From DATCRE01 sp964235605 (lineage in GTDB: Bacteria; Bacteroidota; Bacteroidia; Cytophagales; Cyclobacteriaceae), in NCBI GenBank assembly GCA_964235605.1, contig CAXSCR010000048.1, positions 1-35,546 of the forward strand: a stretch of 35,546 nucleotides of DNA. Reading direction: 5' to 3'. Positions 6,882-15,119 of this stretch are shown here, in pieces (the stretch's first letter is position 1; each line of letters starts with the position of its first letter). The position numbers were made by a program, and so were the translations under genes. The notes beneath the pieces were generated by a model. That model saw nothing but the letters and a program-made list of their open reading frames with translations. It searched no databases and was not told the origin of the DNA.

Positions 6882-8456
6882 TTAAAGATTAATTATTCTA
6901 AGGTTATAAAACCCGATTCCTCTATCTTTATCAGATAAGTAGATAATGGCTTTACCATCTAACAGGGCTGGTTTGATTTTATTATCTGTTGTATATGTTA
7001 CTTGCTTATTTTTGAAAATAATTTGGTTATTTCTTAAATGTATATCATTAAAGGTAAGGGAATGTACTCTCATCTCACTCACATAAAAGTTAGGACCGGC
7101 GTCGGTCCAATAATTATAAAAAAGGTAATTATTCTTTGTGCCATAATTGAAAATAAGATTTCTTTTTTGTTCTTGAAATAATGAATTGCTTGGGTCAAGA
7201 TCGTGCTTTTTCTGCAGCAGAGAAAAAGAAAAAAGAACCATAAAAGCAAGGACAAAGTTAAGTTGAAATTTTACTCGCGATAGATAGCAAATCATTAAGA
7301 ACAAAATTATATAAAATATCAGTCGTGGAAACTGCAGCAATTTTGGAAGTTCATTCAAAATACTTAATGGGAAGTTTGCTATAAAAAACACTAATACGGC
7401 AATAGCAATAAAATATTTTTGCGTAAAAAATTTCCAAGAAGCTATTAACAGTATTAACAGTAATATATTACCATATGTGCTTCCGTAGGGAGAAATCATT
7501 ATACCACAAAGTATAAGTACGCCAAATGAAAGTATGTCTTTTCTTTTATAGATAAGAAGTGCAGATACGCCTGATAGCAAGCTTTTGTATATAATTTCAA
7601 AAACCGTGAAAAGTAGCGGACTATCAACTATTGGATTATTATTGAGATCTTTATTATGAATAAAAGCATATTTCAAGAACATATGCGCTGACTGATAATT
7701 TGCCATAAATGAAGAGCTTATTTCTCCTCTGTTATTTCTTGGGAGTACATCCAAAATGTAGACGCGCCAGACATCCACTCCTTGGAGCAATACAGAAGAA
7801 ATGAGAAGCAGCCCACAAATTGATGCAAGGGAGATAAAACATTTCCAGTCTTTTCTGAATACAATAAAAATTATAATAATTAAGGGAAAGACTTTAATGA
7901 GAATAGCTACGGACCAAAAGCAAGCAGCTTTTATTTTTTTGTCGTCAGCATAAGCTAGATACCCTTCAGTCAATAGAAAGAATATTAAAAAGTAGGTTTG
8001 TCCGAAAAGAATCTGGTTGCGAATAGGTATTAAAAATACAATTGGAATTATAATAAGAATTGGACCAAGAGGTACACTTAAACACTTACAAAGTCTGTAT
8101 GTACTTATTAAAAATAAAACACAAGTAATGAGATTGAATGAAAGCTTTGATATCCAAAGAGGAAGAAGAGCGAAAGGTGTAAAGAATAACGCCGTAAAAG
8201 GAGGGTTAGGATTGTAGCTTGCGAAAATGTTATGAAAGCCTTGGTCGAAAATTTTTTTATTAAAAGTATAAGGATCAAAGATCGCTACATCAAACTCTCC
8301 TTTCAAAGTAAAGTACGCACTAAAGTAAGAGTTAACGAAGTCATGCGGGACGAAAAAAATGGATTGATAAATCCAGTATGAGAAAAAGCTAAGACTGAGC
8401 ATTAGCCCCACAGAAGTAGCTAGATTAAATTTTTTGTTTATTAAGTCAAAGTGCAC
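6882..8456 (-). CDS. Membrane glycosyltransferase of the GT87/DUF2029 type
   Basis: The protein has 524 residues and about 10-12 membrane segments. The first periplasmic loop carries HDFVNSYFSAYF at 38-49, whose aspartate (residue 39) is placed like the catalytic acid of GT87 mannosyltransferases. A NPNPPFTALFFTPFALLPL stretch at about 82-100 strongly resembles the 'NPPxxxxxxxPLALLP' signature of this family. GT87 enzymes use polyprenyl-phosphate mannose or a similar donor outside the membrane. The C-terminal part (about 420-524) is a soluble, largely beta-type domain. It lies 3 bases downstream of a cytoplasmic family 2 transferase and 4 bases upstream of another GT-C gene, so the three form one tight transcription block. 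Assignment to GT87 rests on motif recall. Confidence 0.8.
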   Translation of the reverse strand: MHFDLINKKFNLATSVGLMLSLSFFSYWIYQSIFFVPHDFVNSYFSAYFTLKGEFDVAIFDPYTFNKKIFDQGFHNIFASYNPNPPFTALFFTPFALLPLWISKLSFNLITCVLFLISTYRLCKCLSVPLGPILIIIPIVFLIPIRNQILFGQTYFLIFFLLTEGYLAYADDKKIKAACFWSVAILIKVFPLIIIIFIVFRKDWKCFISLASICGLLLISSVLLQGVDVWRVYILDVLPRNNRGEISSSFMANYQSAHMFLKYAFIHNKDLNNNPIVDSPLLFTVFEIIYKSLLSGVSALLIYKRKDILSFGVLILCGIMISPYGSTYGNILLLILLIASWKFFTQKYFIAIAVLVFFIANFPLSILNELPKLLQFPRLIFYIILFLMICYLSRVKFQLNFVLAFMVLFSFSLLQKKHDLDPSNSLFQEQKRNLIFNYGTKNNYLFYNYWTDAGPNFYVSEMRVHSLTFNDIHLRNNQIIFKNKQVTYTTDNKIKPALLDGKAIIYLSDKDRGIGFYNLRIINL

Positions 8457-8459
8457 GTT

Positions 8460-9356
8460 CTAATTAATTACTTGTTTTTTTACCAAACTAATCAATAGTC
8501 TTAACCAAGCCTTAACATAAAAAGGATTAGCAATAATATTTTTTATAAAAAAATGGCGTGCCCAATTGTACTCCTTAGCACGAAGCAATTGCATGCCAAA
8601 TGCATAGAAGACTTTGAGTCTGATAGTTTTGAACTTCGCTTTAGAGATGATTTTATTTTCCAATATTTTCTCTAAGGTCTTTAAGTGATTGAACTTACGA
8701 TTTAAATGTGCTTGATCAGAAACGTTTTCATTATGACGTCGGACTTTAACGAGAGGAAAATAGATGACATAGGCATTAAAGCGTGAGGCCAATGAAACAA
8801 TAAAATCAAAATCTCCTGAAAGAAAATCCTCGTCTTGATTGCCAATTACATTAAGACAATCTTTTTTGAAAAACAGTGTGGTTGCACAAATCACAAAATT
8901 GTTTTGGATAAACTCATCGAAGACAGACCCTTTAAAATAACCTGATTTATTATAAATACTTTTTTGGATTATGCCTTTGCTATCGAAGGTTTCAACATCT
9001 GTGTAAGAGAACCCAAGCAAAGAGTCTGTTTCAAAGGCGTTTATTTGCTGGCCAAGTTTTTCATGATGCCATAAGTCATCGGAGTCAACAAACGCGATGT
9101 ATCTACCTGCACTATGTGTCATACCAAAATTGCGTAGCTTACTTAAATGCCCTTTTGTATTGGGTATTTTATAATATCGGATTCTTGGATCACGATATCT
9201 GTTCACGACTTCTTCAGTGTTGTCAACTGAGCTTTCATCCACAATAATGTACTCAAAATCAGTAAAGGTCTGATTAAGTACAGATTCAATAGTTTCACTT
9301 ATAAGGTGCGCACGATTGTAAGTGCATGTAATAATACTAACTGCCGGAATTGACAT
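8460..9356 (-). CDS. Family 2 glycosyltransferase (WcaA-like)
   Basis: This is a soluble GT-A glycosyltransferase of 298 residues. The fold begins VSIITCTYNRAHLI, with VDESSVDNTEEV at 39-50 and the metal-binding DSDD at 91-94 followed by W96. These are the classical features of inverting family 2 enzymes that add a sugar to a growing polysaccharide or lipid-linked oligosaccharide. The C-terminal 90 residues are basic and helical and probably bind the membrane or the acceptor. Its ATG lies inside the last 20 bases of the upstream flippase gene in another frame, so it is likely translated by coupling. The donor sugar cannot be predicted. Confidence 0.87.
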   Translation of the reverse strand: MSIPAVSIITCTYNRAHLISETIESVLNQTFTDFEYIIVDESSVDNTEEVVNRYRDPRIRYYKIPNTKGHLSKLRNFGMTHSAGRYIAFVDSDDLWHHEKLGQQINAFETDSLLGFSYTDVETFDSKGIIQKSIYNKSGYFKGSVFDEFIQNNFVICATTLFFKKDCLNVIGNQDEDFLSGDFDFIVSLASRFNAYVIYFPLVKVRRHNENVSDQAHLNRKFNHLKTLEKILENKIISKAKFKTIRLKVFYAFGMQLLRAKEYNWARHFFIKNIIANPFYVKAWLRLLISLVKKQVIN

Positions 9357-10536
9357 TTTTTGTAAAAAATTTCTGGTAATATAGAAAGGTAATGAAAAAC
9401 TGAGTAATTAGTCCAGCTAATAATGCTCCTTCTATTCCCAATAGGGGTGTGAAAGTGTAACTTAATATCAAGTTGACAATACATCCTGTAAAGGAGTAGA
9501 CTGCAACGGTCATATGATTATACGTTTTCCCTAACTCATAATTTTTAAGTAGATAAAAATAGAATGAAAGTATATAGAAATATCCCATCATATACATCAC
9601 GTAACTGATGTTAAACTGGTACACATATGTAATTACAAAGTAGATGAATATAATAGAGAGGAGTACCAGCACAAAGCCCTTTTGAATAAATCTCGATTCA
9701 ATTTTTTTGTGGGCTTCAATCGATAATCTAAAAATATTTTTAGAAAATGGGCTTATGATAAGGCTAGCCCCTAGTTGCGCAAGAATTAGTAGGTTTAGAA
9801 ATATTTGGTACCGGGCAATATCTTCTTTTGGTAGAAATAAGGCAACACAGTAAAGATCAATTCGTTGTTGTAACATAGCACTTACTGTAATGAGGAAAAA
9901 TGGTGACGCGTGTTTAAAGAAATTTTTTAACTGTTCTAACTTAAGATAGGATTGTTTGAAAGATAAATAGCGATAATAGTAGGTTAACATTAAAATTCCT
10001 CTGATCGAAAAACTTAGAGTATAAAGAAGTATTAGATTTTGAAGCGTTGGTGATACTATTGAAAAAGTGATAGGGACAATAATGATTAATATGCCTACAC
10101 ACTCAGCTAAAATTGAGGACACGAATTTACGCTCAAATTGTATGACGGGATCCACGGATTGATATGTGAAGCGCGCAAGGCTCCATATGATGAGTAGAAT
10201 CGCCTGATCTTTACTTTGTGTAAATGTTATTAGGATAATGAACAATAGGAGAATTACTGATCGGCTAAAGAAAGATTGAGATGATAGTGATTTGATTTGT
10301 AAAGGATTTCGGCTAAATTCTCTTATTAGATAAGCTCCATGACCCCAATTAATGACCGAAAACCCTAAGTCAAGAAACAACACATAGTAAACGAATTTAC
10401 CCCATAGACCTTCTGACTGAGTACGAATGATGAACACCGAAATAATGAGATTACTAAAAGAACTAATTAGACGGAATAGTCCTCCAGAAAGAATTAATTT
10501 AAATCGAAAAACATTTTTGTTAGAGAAAATATTCAT
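9337..10536 (-). CDS. Wzx-like polysaccharide flippase
   Basis: This 399-residue hydrophobic protein has about 10-12 predicted membrane segments and few charged residues outside the short loops. The N-terminal layout (GGLFRLISSFSNLIIS, then TQSEGLWGKFVYYV) fits the MOP-superfamily oligosaccharide flippases (Wzx/RfbX). These move undecaprenyl-linked glycans from the cytoplasmic to the periplasmic leaflet. The position fits: it overlaps the start of a family 2 glycosyltransferase by 20 bases and is the first gene of the minus-strand block that continues through two GT-C genes. It is divergent from the SGNH esterase gene, with 75 bases between them. At under 400 residues it is slightly short for the family but not obviously truncated. 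Confidence 0.78.
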   Translation of the reverse strand: MNIFSNKNVFRFKLILSGGLFRLISSFSNLIISVFIIRTQSEGLWGKFVYYVLFLDLGFSVINWGHGAYLIREFSRNPLQIKSLSSQSFFSRSVILLLFIILITFTQSKDQAILLIIWSLARFTYQSVDPVIQFERKFVSSILAECVGILIIIVPITFSIVSPTLQNLILLYTLSFSIRGILMLTYYYRYLSFKQSYLKLEQLKNFFKHASPFFLITVSAMLQQRIDLYCVALFLPKEDIARYQIFLNLLILAQLGASLIISPFSKNIFRLSIEAHKKIESRFIQKGFVLVLLSIIFIYFVITYVYQFNISYVMYMMGYFYILSFYFYLLKNYELGKTYNHMTVAVYSFTGCIVNLILSYTFTPLLGIEGALLAGLITQFFITFLYYQKFFTKNVNSGS

Positions 10537-10611
10537 TAAAGTCGATTACCTACCATCATGTCTAAGCAACAATGGTTTGTGTAAATTTCCTAATCAATTA
10601 GTTATAAATAA

Positions 10612-11736
10612 ATGAGATATAAATCTATAAAAGATATCATTATTAATCTCTGTTTATTTTTCGGCTCGGCATCATTGTCCCTACTAATAGCAGAGTTCAT
10701 TAGCCGTTTAATTTTTCATCCCATTGATGTTCTAAGTCCTGAATTGATAAAGGATGAAATGCTTGGGCATTACGTCAAGCCTTTTTCGGGCGGTCATGAT
10801 GCCTGGGGATTCAGAAATCCCAGTGTTCCTGACTCAGTCAGTATTGCTGTCATAGGCGATTCGCAGACTTGGGGGATTAATACACAGATGCATAATTCAT
10901 ATCCTTACAAATTAGGAAAGCTATTAGAGGAAAAGGTTTACAATTTTGGTATTAGTGGATATGGTCCTGTTCAATATCTTCATGTTCTTAAAACAAAAGC
11001 GTTAAAGCTTAAGCCTTCCCTAATTGTAGTAGGGTTATATATGGGTAACGATTTTGATGATGCTTATCGACTTGTGTATCGCGGCTCATCTTGGAAAACT
11101 TTAAGGTCAAATGATTTTGAGAAGAAGTATAAGAATACACGTTTTGAAACTTACAATACTAATATTGGAAATCTTTACAACTTACGTTACTGGCTAAATC
11201 ACAATAGTGTGTTCTATCGAATTGTAAAGGGCAAGCTGGATTTTTTTCAAGCCACCATTTTTAAAGATGACCACAAGATTAGATACCTAAATCAATCACA
11301 AGGTATTGATAAATATTTCAATCCTTACAGCCGAATTTTCTCTATCGACAGCATGGATCCAAAGATTATGGAAGGTTTAGAAATTTCTTTGAAGTGCATT
11401 ACCAAGATGAATGAAATTTGTTTAAAGAATGATATGAAAATTCTCATCGCGCTAATACCAACCGATATTAATGTCTACTCTGATCACCTCATCAAAAATG
11501 AAAAATTGGAGGCGAAGGATAAGTTTGACCGTATTATTAATAGTGAAAGGATATTGAAAGATTTAATAATTCAAAAGCTTAACGCTGAATCAATTCCATA
11601 CGTTGATGTAATAGATTCTTTAAAAAGTCATAGAAATAAAGTTATATATCCAAAATATGAAGATGGACACCCTTCCAGTTTTGGATATGAAATAATTGCT
11701 AATGCTATCGCTGCTAAAATAGGCAATGGGTTATAG
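10612..11736 (+). CDS. Membrane-anchored SGNH/GDSL hydrolase
   Basis: The protein has 374 residues and one N-terminal membrane helix (about 9-28), so the catalytic domain is probably periplasmic. SGNH blocks are visible: GDSQTWG at 82-88 with nucleophile Ser84, NFGISGYGP at 111-119 with the block II glycine, GND at 145-147 with the block III asparagine, and DGHPS at 351-355 with the catalytic His353. The residue three before that histidine is Glu350 where Asp is usual. Relatives beside polysaccharide genes remove or transfer acyl groups on sugars. It is transcribed against its neighbours, and its last six bases overlap the end of the convergent methyltransferase gene. O-acetyl esterase or transferase activity in glycan tailoring is inferred from context. 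Confidence 0.82.
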   Translation: MRYKSIKDIIINLCLFFGSASLSLLIAEFISRLIFHPIDVLSPELIKDEMLGHYVKPFSGGHDAWGFRNPSVPDSVSIAVIGDSQTWGINTQMHNSYPYKLGKLLEEKVYNFGISGYGPVQYLHVLKTKALKLKPSLIVVGLYMGNDFDDAYRLVYRGSSWKTLRSNDFEKKYKNTRFETYNTNIGNLYNLRYWLNHNSVFYRIVKGKLDFFQATIFKDDHKIRYLNQSQGIDKYFNPYSRIFSIDSMDPKIMEGLEISLKCITKMNEICLKNDMKILIALIPTDINVYSDHLIKNEKLEAKDKFDRIINSERILKDLIIQKLNAESIPYVDVIDSLKSHRNKVIYPKYEDGHPSSFGYEIIANAIAAKIGNGL

Positions 11737-12555
11737 ATTTTTTTTAAACGTCACAATAATATGATCCGCCCACCTATTAAACGGAAAATGAAAACGAGCC
11801 GTGTTATCAATTCTTTGAAGTAGTTTGTATAGCTCCGGATGGTCAGTTGGAAAGTTTCCTTTCGATGGCGGTGGTGATAAAGCGCAAAGACCTTCACTTT
11901 CTACTAACTTAAAATCCTTCCCAAACGCATTCTTAATTTGCGAGAGAGAAAAATAATATGTCTTGAAATACTCACCTTCAAGATGAGCCATTACACCATT
12001 TTTTGAAAACCGTCTAATAGATTGTTTAAAATGACCTTTAAAAACAGATAATATCTCCCAAACATAAACCGGCGGCATGATTACCCATGTTATCCTTGCA
12101 CCAGGATTTAGAAGCGGCGCTAAATGCCTTGTGACTTTTGAGAGATCATCAACGCAATTCAATCCACCAAAATTGGAAAAAACATAATCAAATTTTTTCC
12201 CGCTCAGCTGGTCAAGCTTTTCATAGGAAAGCTGTTGACAACTAAGTCTGTTATTCAGCGGATAATTTTTTATTTTCTTTTCGATCTCAGCAATCATACC
12301 ATCAGATAAATCGGTAGCATGAACAACATGTCCTTGTTTTGCAAAGTGCAATGCATCTATTCCTGTGCCTGCATTTAATTCAAGCAGGTGACTTTGTGGT
12401 TTAATATATTTTGAAACATGGGCATACACTTGTTTACGCATGTCTTGTAAAACAATATTTTGCTGATCATCAGAATCGTAATTAGCAGATTGCTTACTGA
12501 AACCCTTATTTACCGATTTGTATTCTATCTCTGAATTACTTTTAACGGCTAGCAT
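11731..12555 (-). CDS. Class I SAM-dependent methyltransferase
   Basis: This 274-residue class I methyltransferase has SAM motif I at 57-67 (LLELNAGTGID), an acidic residue after strand 2 (ATDLSDGM, 80-87), and a SNFGGLNCV segment where motif IV is expected. There is no NPPY, so it does not look like an amide or base N-methyltransferase. It resembles the UbiE/Methyltransf_11 group acting on small molecules, sugars or lipids. Residues 140-215 (PVYVWEIL through a basic RRFSKNG stretch) may form the substrate lid. Its start overlaps the end of the upstream radical SAM gene by 14 bases, so the two are translationally coupled. The substrate is unknown. Confidence 0.83.
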   Translation of the reverse strand: MLAVKSNSEIEYKSVNKGFSKQSANYDSDDQQNIVLQDMRKQVYAHVSKYIKPQSHLLELNAGTGIDALHFAKQGHVVHATDLSDGMIAEIEKKIKNYPLNNRLSCQQLSYEKLDQLSGKKFDYVFSNFGGLNCVDDLSKVTRHLAPLLNPGARITWVIMPPVYVWEILSVFKGHFKQSIRRFSKNGVMAHLEGEYFKTYYFSLSQIKNAFGKDFKLVESEGLCALSPPPSKGNFPTDHPELYKLLQRIDNTARFHFPFNRWADHIIVTFKKNL

Positions 12556-14038
12556 GTGTACGACTAAGTTTTTTTAGTTGGAGACCGTTAATAAATGATA
12601 TCGGAAAATTGTAAAGCATGGAAGCAACTTTCTTGAGATGTGATACTGAAGGAAGCTGAGGCTTTTTAACTAGATACTTGATTTGATTTATTCCGCGTTG
12701 TATGCGATAACGATTGTGAATATAACGGTGTAGCTTTTTGTAATAAGCAGCATTAAATGTTCCTTTATACATCATTAATAGATCATCCGAGTCACTCCAA
12801 TTTTGTTTTTCTTTAAGCATACCCTTTACATTTTCATAGAACTTAGTTCCAGGCAATGGATATGAAACAGAGATGCCAATTTCATCAGGCATAAGCTCAA
12901 GAACCATATTTAATGTAGCGTCTATGTCTTCTTGCGTTTCACCTAAATATCCGAACTGAAGAAAGAAGCCGACTTTAATTCCCTTTCTCTTCATTAGTAA
13001 GGTGGCTTCCTTAATTTGTGCTACAGTTGTGCCTTTGTCCATGGCATCCAAAATTTTCTGTGAGCCAGACTCTGCGCCGATCCATACAGTCTGTGCGCCA
13101 GATTGTGCAAGGGCATCAATGGTATCTTCTTCGACTAAGAGGTCAGCACGTGATTGTATTTTATATTTAATCGAAAGATTTTTATCTGTTAATTCTTTCT
13201 TGAATTGTTGCACCCATCCAGGTTTGAGGCCAAAGATATCATCACTCATCCAGAAATGATCGGGGTGGTAATGTTTCATCAGCATCTCAATTTCTTTGAC
13301 TACATGTTGTGGCGATCTAGAATTATATCGATTACCATAAATGGGTTTTGCGCACCAATTACATTTATAAGGACATCCTCTGGTAGTGGCTAAGTTTAAG
13401 GAGAAATAGCCATAATGCTTTAGCCAAAGTTTTCTATACGACTCAAAATTCACTAAGTCCCATGCAGGGATGGGCAAAGTGTCAAGATCGCGAATAACGG
13501 GCCGCGGTGGTGTAGCAATTGACTTGTTTTCTTTTGTAAAGGCGATACCAAAAATTGTTGATACATCTTCATTTTGTTCAAGCTTAAGAAGAAGTTCTTT
13601 CAATGTCTCCTCGCCTTCACCACGCACAACATAGTCTACACCGTGTAGAAAGTATTTTTCATAATGATCAGCTGCATCTGAGCTTGACACAATTACACTA
13701 CAGCCATTCTTTTTTCCTTCTTCAGCCATAGTAAAAGCTGCTTCTCGCATAATGGTCAAACACATCTTGGTGAGATAGTTGAAGCCATCATCATAAATGA
13801 CAAGATATTTGGGCTTGGTTTGTTGAAGTACTGGAATGATTTCTTCCGCTTTATTTCTAAGGTTTGTATCAAAGAATGAGACATCAAACTTATTAAGAGA
13901 AGAATCAGACTTAAAATCAGAATTTCTAATTACAGCAGCAGCAAGGATAGTTCCCAGCGGCGGATAGGGTTGTTTAAAGCGCCACTGTTTTGGATCCAGC
14001 TTGTAGAAGTAAGAGTTGGCGAATAATACTTTTGTCAT
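12542..14038 (-). CDS. B12-binding-type radical SAM protein
   Basis: The protein has 498 residues. The N-terminal 150 residues form a cobalamin-binding-like Rossmann domain (VLFANSYFY, then QPYPPLGTILAAAV, then KPKYLVIYDDG, then VDYVVRGEGEETL) without the DxHxxG motif. The radical SAM core has CPYKCNWC with cysteines 222, 226 and 229, then FWMSDDIFG, TVWIGAESGSQK and FFLQFGYLGETQED. A basic helical tail of about 90 residues follows. It differs clearly from the other radical SAM protein at 3039-4547, so the two are not a recent duplication. It sits between a nucleotidyltransferase (1 base away) and a methyltransferase (14-base overlap). That arrangement implies coordinated production and probably one pathway. 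The reaction cannot be assigned. Confidence 0.87.
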   Translation of the reverse strand: MTKVLFANSYFYKLDPKQWRFKQPYPPLGTILAAAVIRNSDFKSDSSLNKFDVSFFDTNLRNKAEEIIPVLQQTKPKYLVIYDDGFNYLTKMCLTIMREAAFTMAEEGKKNGCSVIVSSSDAADHYEKYFLHGVDYVVRGEGEETLKELLLKLEQNEDVSTIFGIAFTKENKSIATPPRPVIRDLDTLPIPAWDLVNFESYRKLWLKHYGYFSLNLATTRGCPYKCNWCAKPIYGNRYNSRSPQHVVKEIEMLMKHYHPDHFWMSDDIFGLKPGWVQQFKKELTDKNLSIKYKIQSRADLLVEEDTIDALAQSGAQTVWIGAESGSQKILDAMDKGTTVAQIKEATLLMKRKGIKVGFFLQFGYLGETQEDIDATLNMVLELMPDEIGISVSYPLPGTKFYENVKGMLKEKQNWSDSDDLLMMYKGTFNAAYYKKLHRYIHNRYRIQRGINQIKYLVKKPQLPSVSHLKKVASMLYNFPISFINGLQLKKLSRTHASR

Positions 14039-14039
14039 G

Positions 14040-14975
14040 CTATAATTTATAATCTACAAAACTAAACGCATTTAGCTTCTCCTGGTAAAGATCCATTACT
14101 TTTCGCTGGTAGTGTTTAGGGTGACTCTTTGAAGCGTAATCTTTTGTTTTAAAAGCTACCTTGAAATCGGCATTGGGATAATCTTTCTGATATAATTTCT
14201 TCCATCTATAAAGCGTGAGCTTCATAAAAAAATTATTGAGTTTTCCGGCAAACATTAGATTTATGCACCACTCCATAAATTTTTTAAGGCTGCTACTATT
14301 AGAAAGTGGAACCTGTTCAATATTTCTAGGTGTGTGATTAGGAAAAAATTTACTAAGCCATGGATTCGACTTGTATAAGTTTTTATAATACTCCGCACCA
14401 TAAAGTGGAATTACAGTGGCAAGTTCTGTGGCGGTAAATAAATTCTTTTCTTCTATTTCTAAATGTTGTGTGTCAACAAAATAGTTTACACAAAAATATT
14501 TGTGAGAGTTAAAGAGGAAGATTCGTTTGTACATCACAAGTAAAAATCTAGCTATCCATAGCCTTCCGGGTTCAGTCACAATAAAAAAGTCGAGATCAGA
14601 ATTTTCATCCATAAAACCTTTGGATAAAGAACCCGATGCCATAACCGCACGAACAAAAGGGAAGGAGGCAATCAGCTTTGCTTTGTCCTTGGCTAATGGC
14701 ATGTATTTTTTGGCTTCCTCGTTTCCAGCGACACGTCTGGAAATAATAGCTTCGTCATTTTTTAGCGTAAAGAATACACCAAATCGAAAAACCTTTCCTT
14801 GCTCACATAAATTTTTAAGTTCCTGATCTACGCAATTGATATCTAAATGATTAGTCCCAAGAAATTGAAACACTTCTCTAGCCTTTAATGGATAATTGAA
14901 GATGTCGTAATATAACAGCGTTTCAATGATGTATTCGCTTATGGCCTTTCTTGTGTTAGTTAGATTGTTAACCAT
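14040..14975 (-). CDS. Pol-beta-type nucleotidyltransferase with winged-helix-like N terminus
   Basis: This protein has 311 residues. Residues 10-75 look like a winged helix (ISEYIIETLLYYDIF through GKVFRFG). The nucleotidyltransferase core shows GSLSKG at 115-120 followed by DLD at 127-129, the standard Gly-Ser plus two-aspartate metal site of the Pol-beta superfamily. Relatives include minimal nucleotidyltransferases, aminoglycoside adenylyltransferases and LicD-unlike sugar or nucleotide transferases. MNT toxin-antitoxin proteins are usually near 100 residues and paired with HEPN, which is not seen here. The C-terminal 150 residues are basic with aromatic patches and may bind lipid or RNA. 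It is the first gene of the coupled group with the radical SAM and methyltransferase genes. Function is unknown. Confidence 0.78.
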   Translation of the reverse strand: MVNNLTNTRKAISEYIIETLLYYDIFNYPLKAREVFQFLGTNHLDINCVDQELKNLCEQGKVFRFGVFFTLKNDEAIISRRVAGNEEAKKYMPLAKDKAKLIASFPFVRAVMASGSLSKGFMDENSDLDFFIVTEPGRLWIARFLLVMYKRIFLFNSHKYFCVNYFVDTQHLEIEEKNLFTATELATVIPLYGAEYYKNLYKSNPWLSKFFPNHTPRNIEQVPLSNSSSLKKFMEWCINLMFAGKLNNFFMKLTLYRWKKLYQKDYPNADFKVAFKTKDYASKSHPKHYQRKVMDLYQEKLNAFSFVDYKL

Positions 14976-15014
14976 GCTTTGAAAAATCGGTACTTATAGT
15001 AAAAAAGAAAATTA

Positions 15015-15022
15015 CAAATTTA
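15015..15022 (-). promoter_or_regulatory. Putative -7 element for the nucleotidyltransferase operon
   Basis: Read on the minus strand, 15022-15015 is TAAATTTG, an exact match to TAnnTTTG. It lies 40 bases before the ATG at 14975, giving a leader of about 30 bases. The -33 region shows only a weak TTATGG, so confidence is limited. The same 144-base interval must also hold the acs promoter, for which I see only the poor match TAATTTG near 15052. Confidence 0.35.
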
Positions 15023-15119
15023 TTCTATGTGTCAGCACACACCATAAAACATAATTTGAATTTCCAGAAAAAGAATAGAATTTGCCGTCCACGATTGAAA
15101 CTGATTATTATTAAAGACC

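Noticed and set aside
10537..10611. Promoter pair between the flippase and SGNH genes
   Set aside because: A TTTG is present on the plus strand but no acceptable TAnnTTTG follows at the proper spacing, and the minus strand has none.
11731..12555. DNA-modification methyltransferase of a restriction system
   Set aside because: It has no NPPY-type motif IV or target-recognition domain, and no endonuclease gene is nearby.
13002..13393. Plus-strand open frames within the second radical SAM gene
   Set aside because: They are shadows of a well-supported minus-strand coding frame and have no recognisable protein features.
14040..14975. MNT-HEPN toxin-antitoxin or other defence module
   Set aside because: The nucleotidyltransferase is about three times the usual MNT length and no HEPN gene is adjacent. 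The partners are radical SAM and methyltransferase genes.
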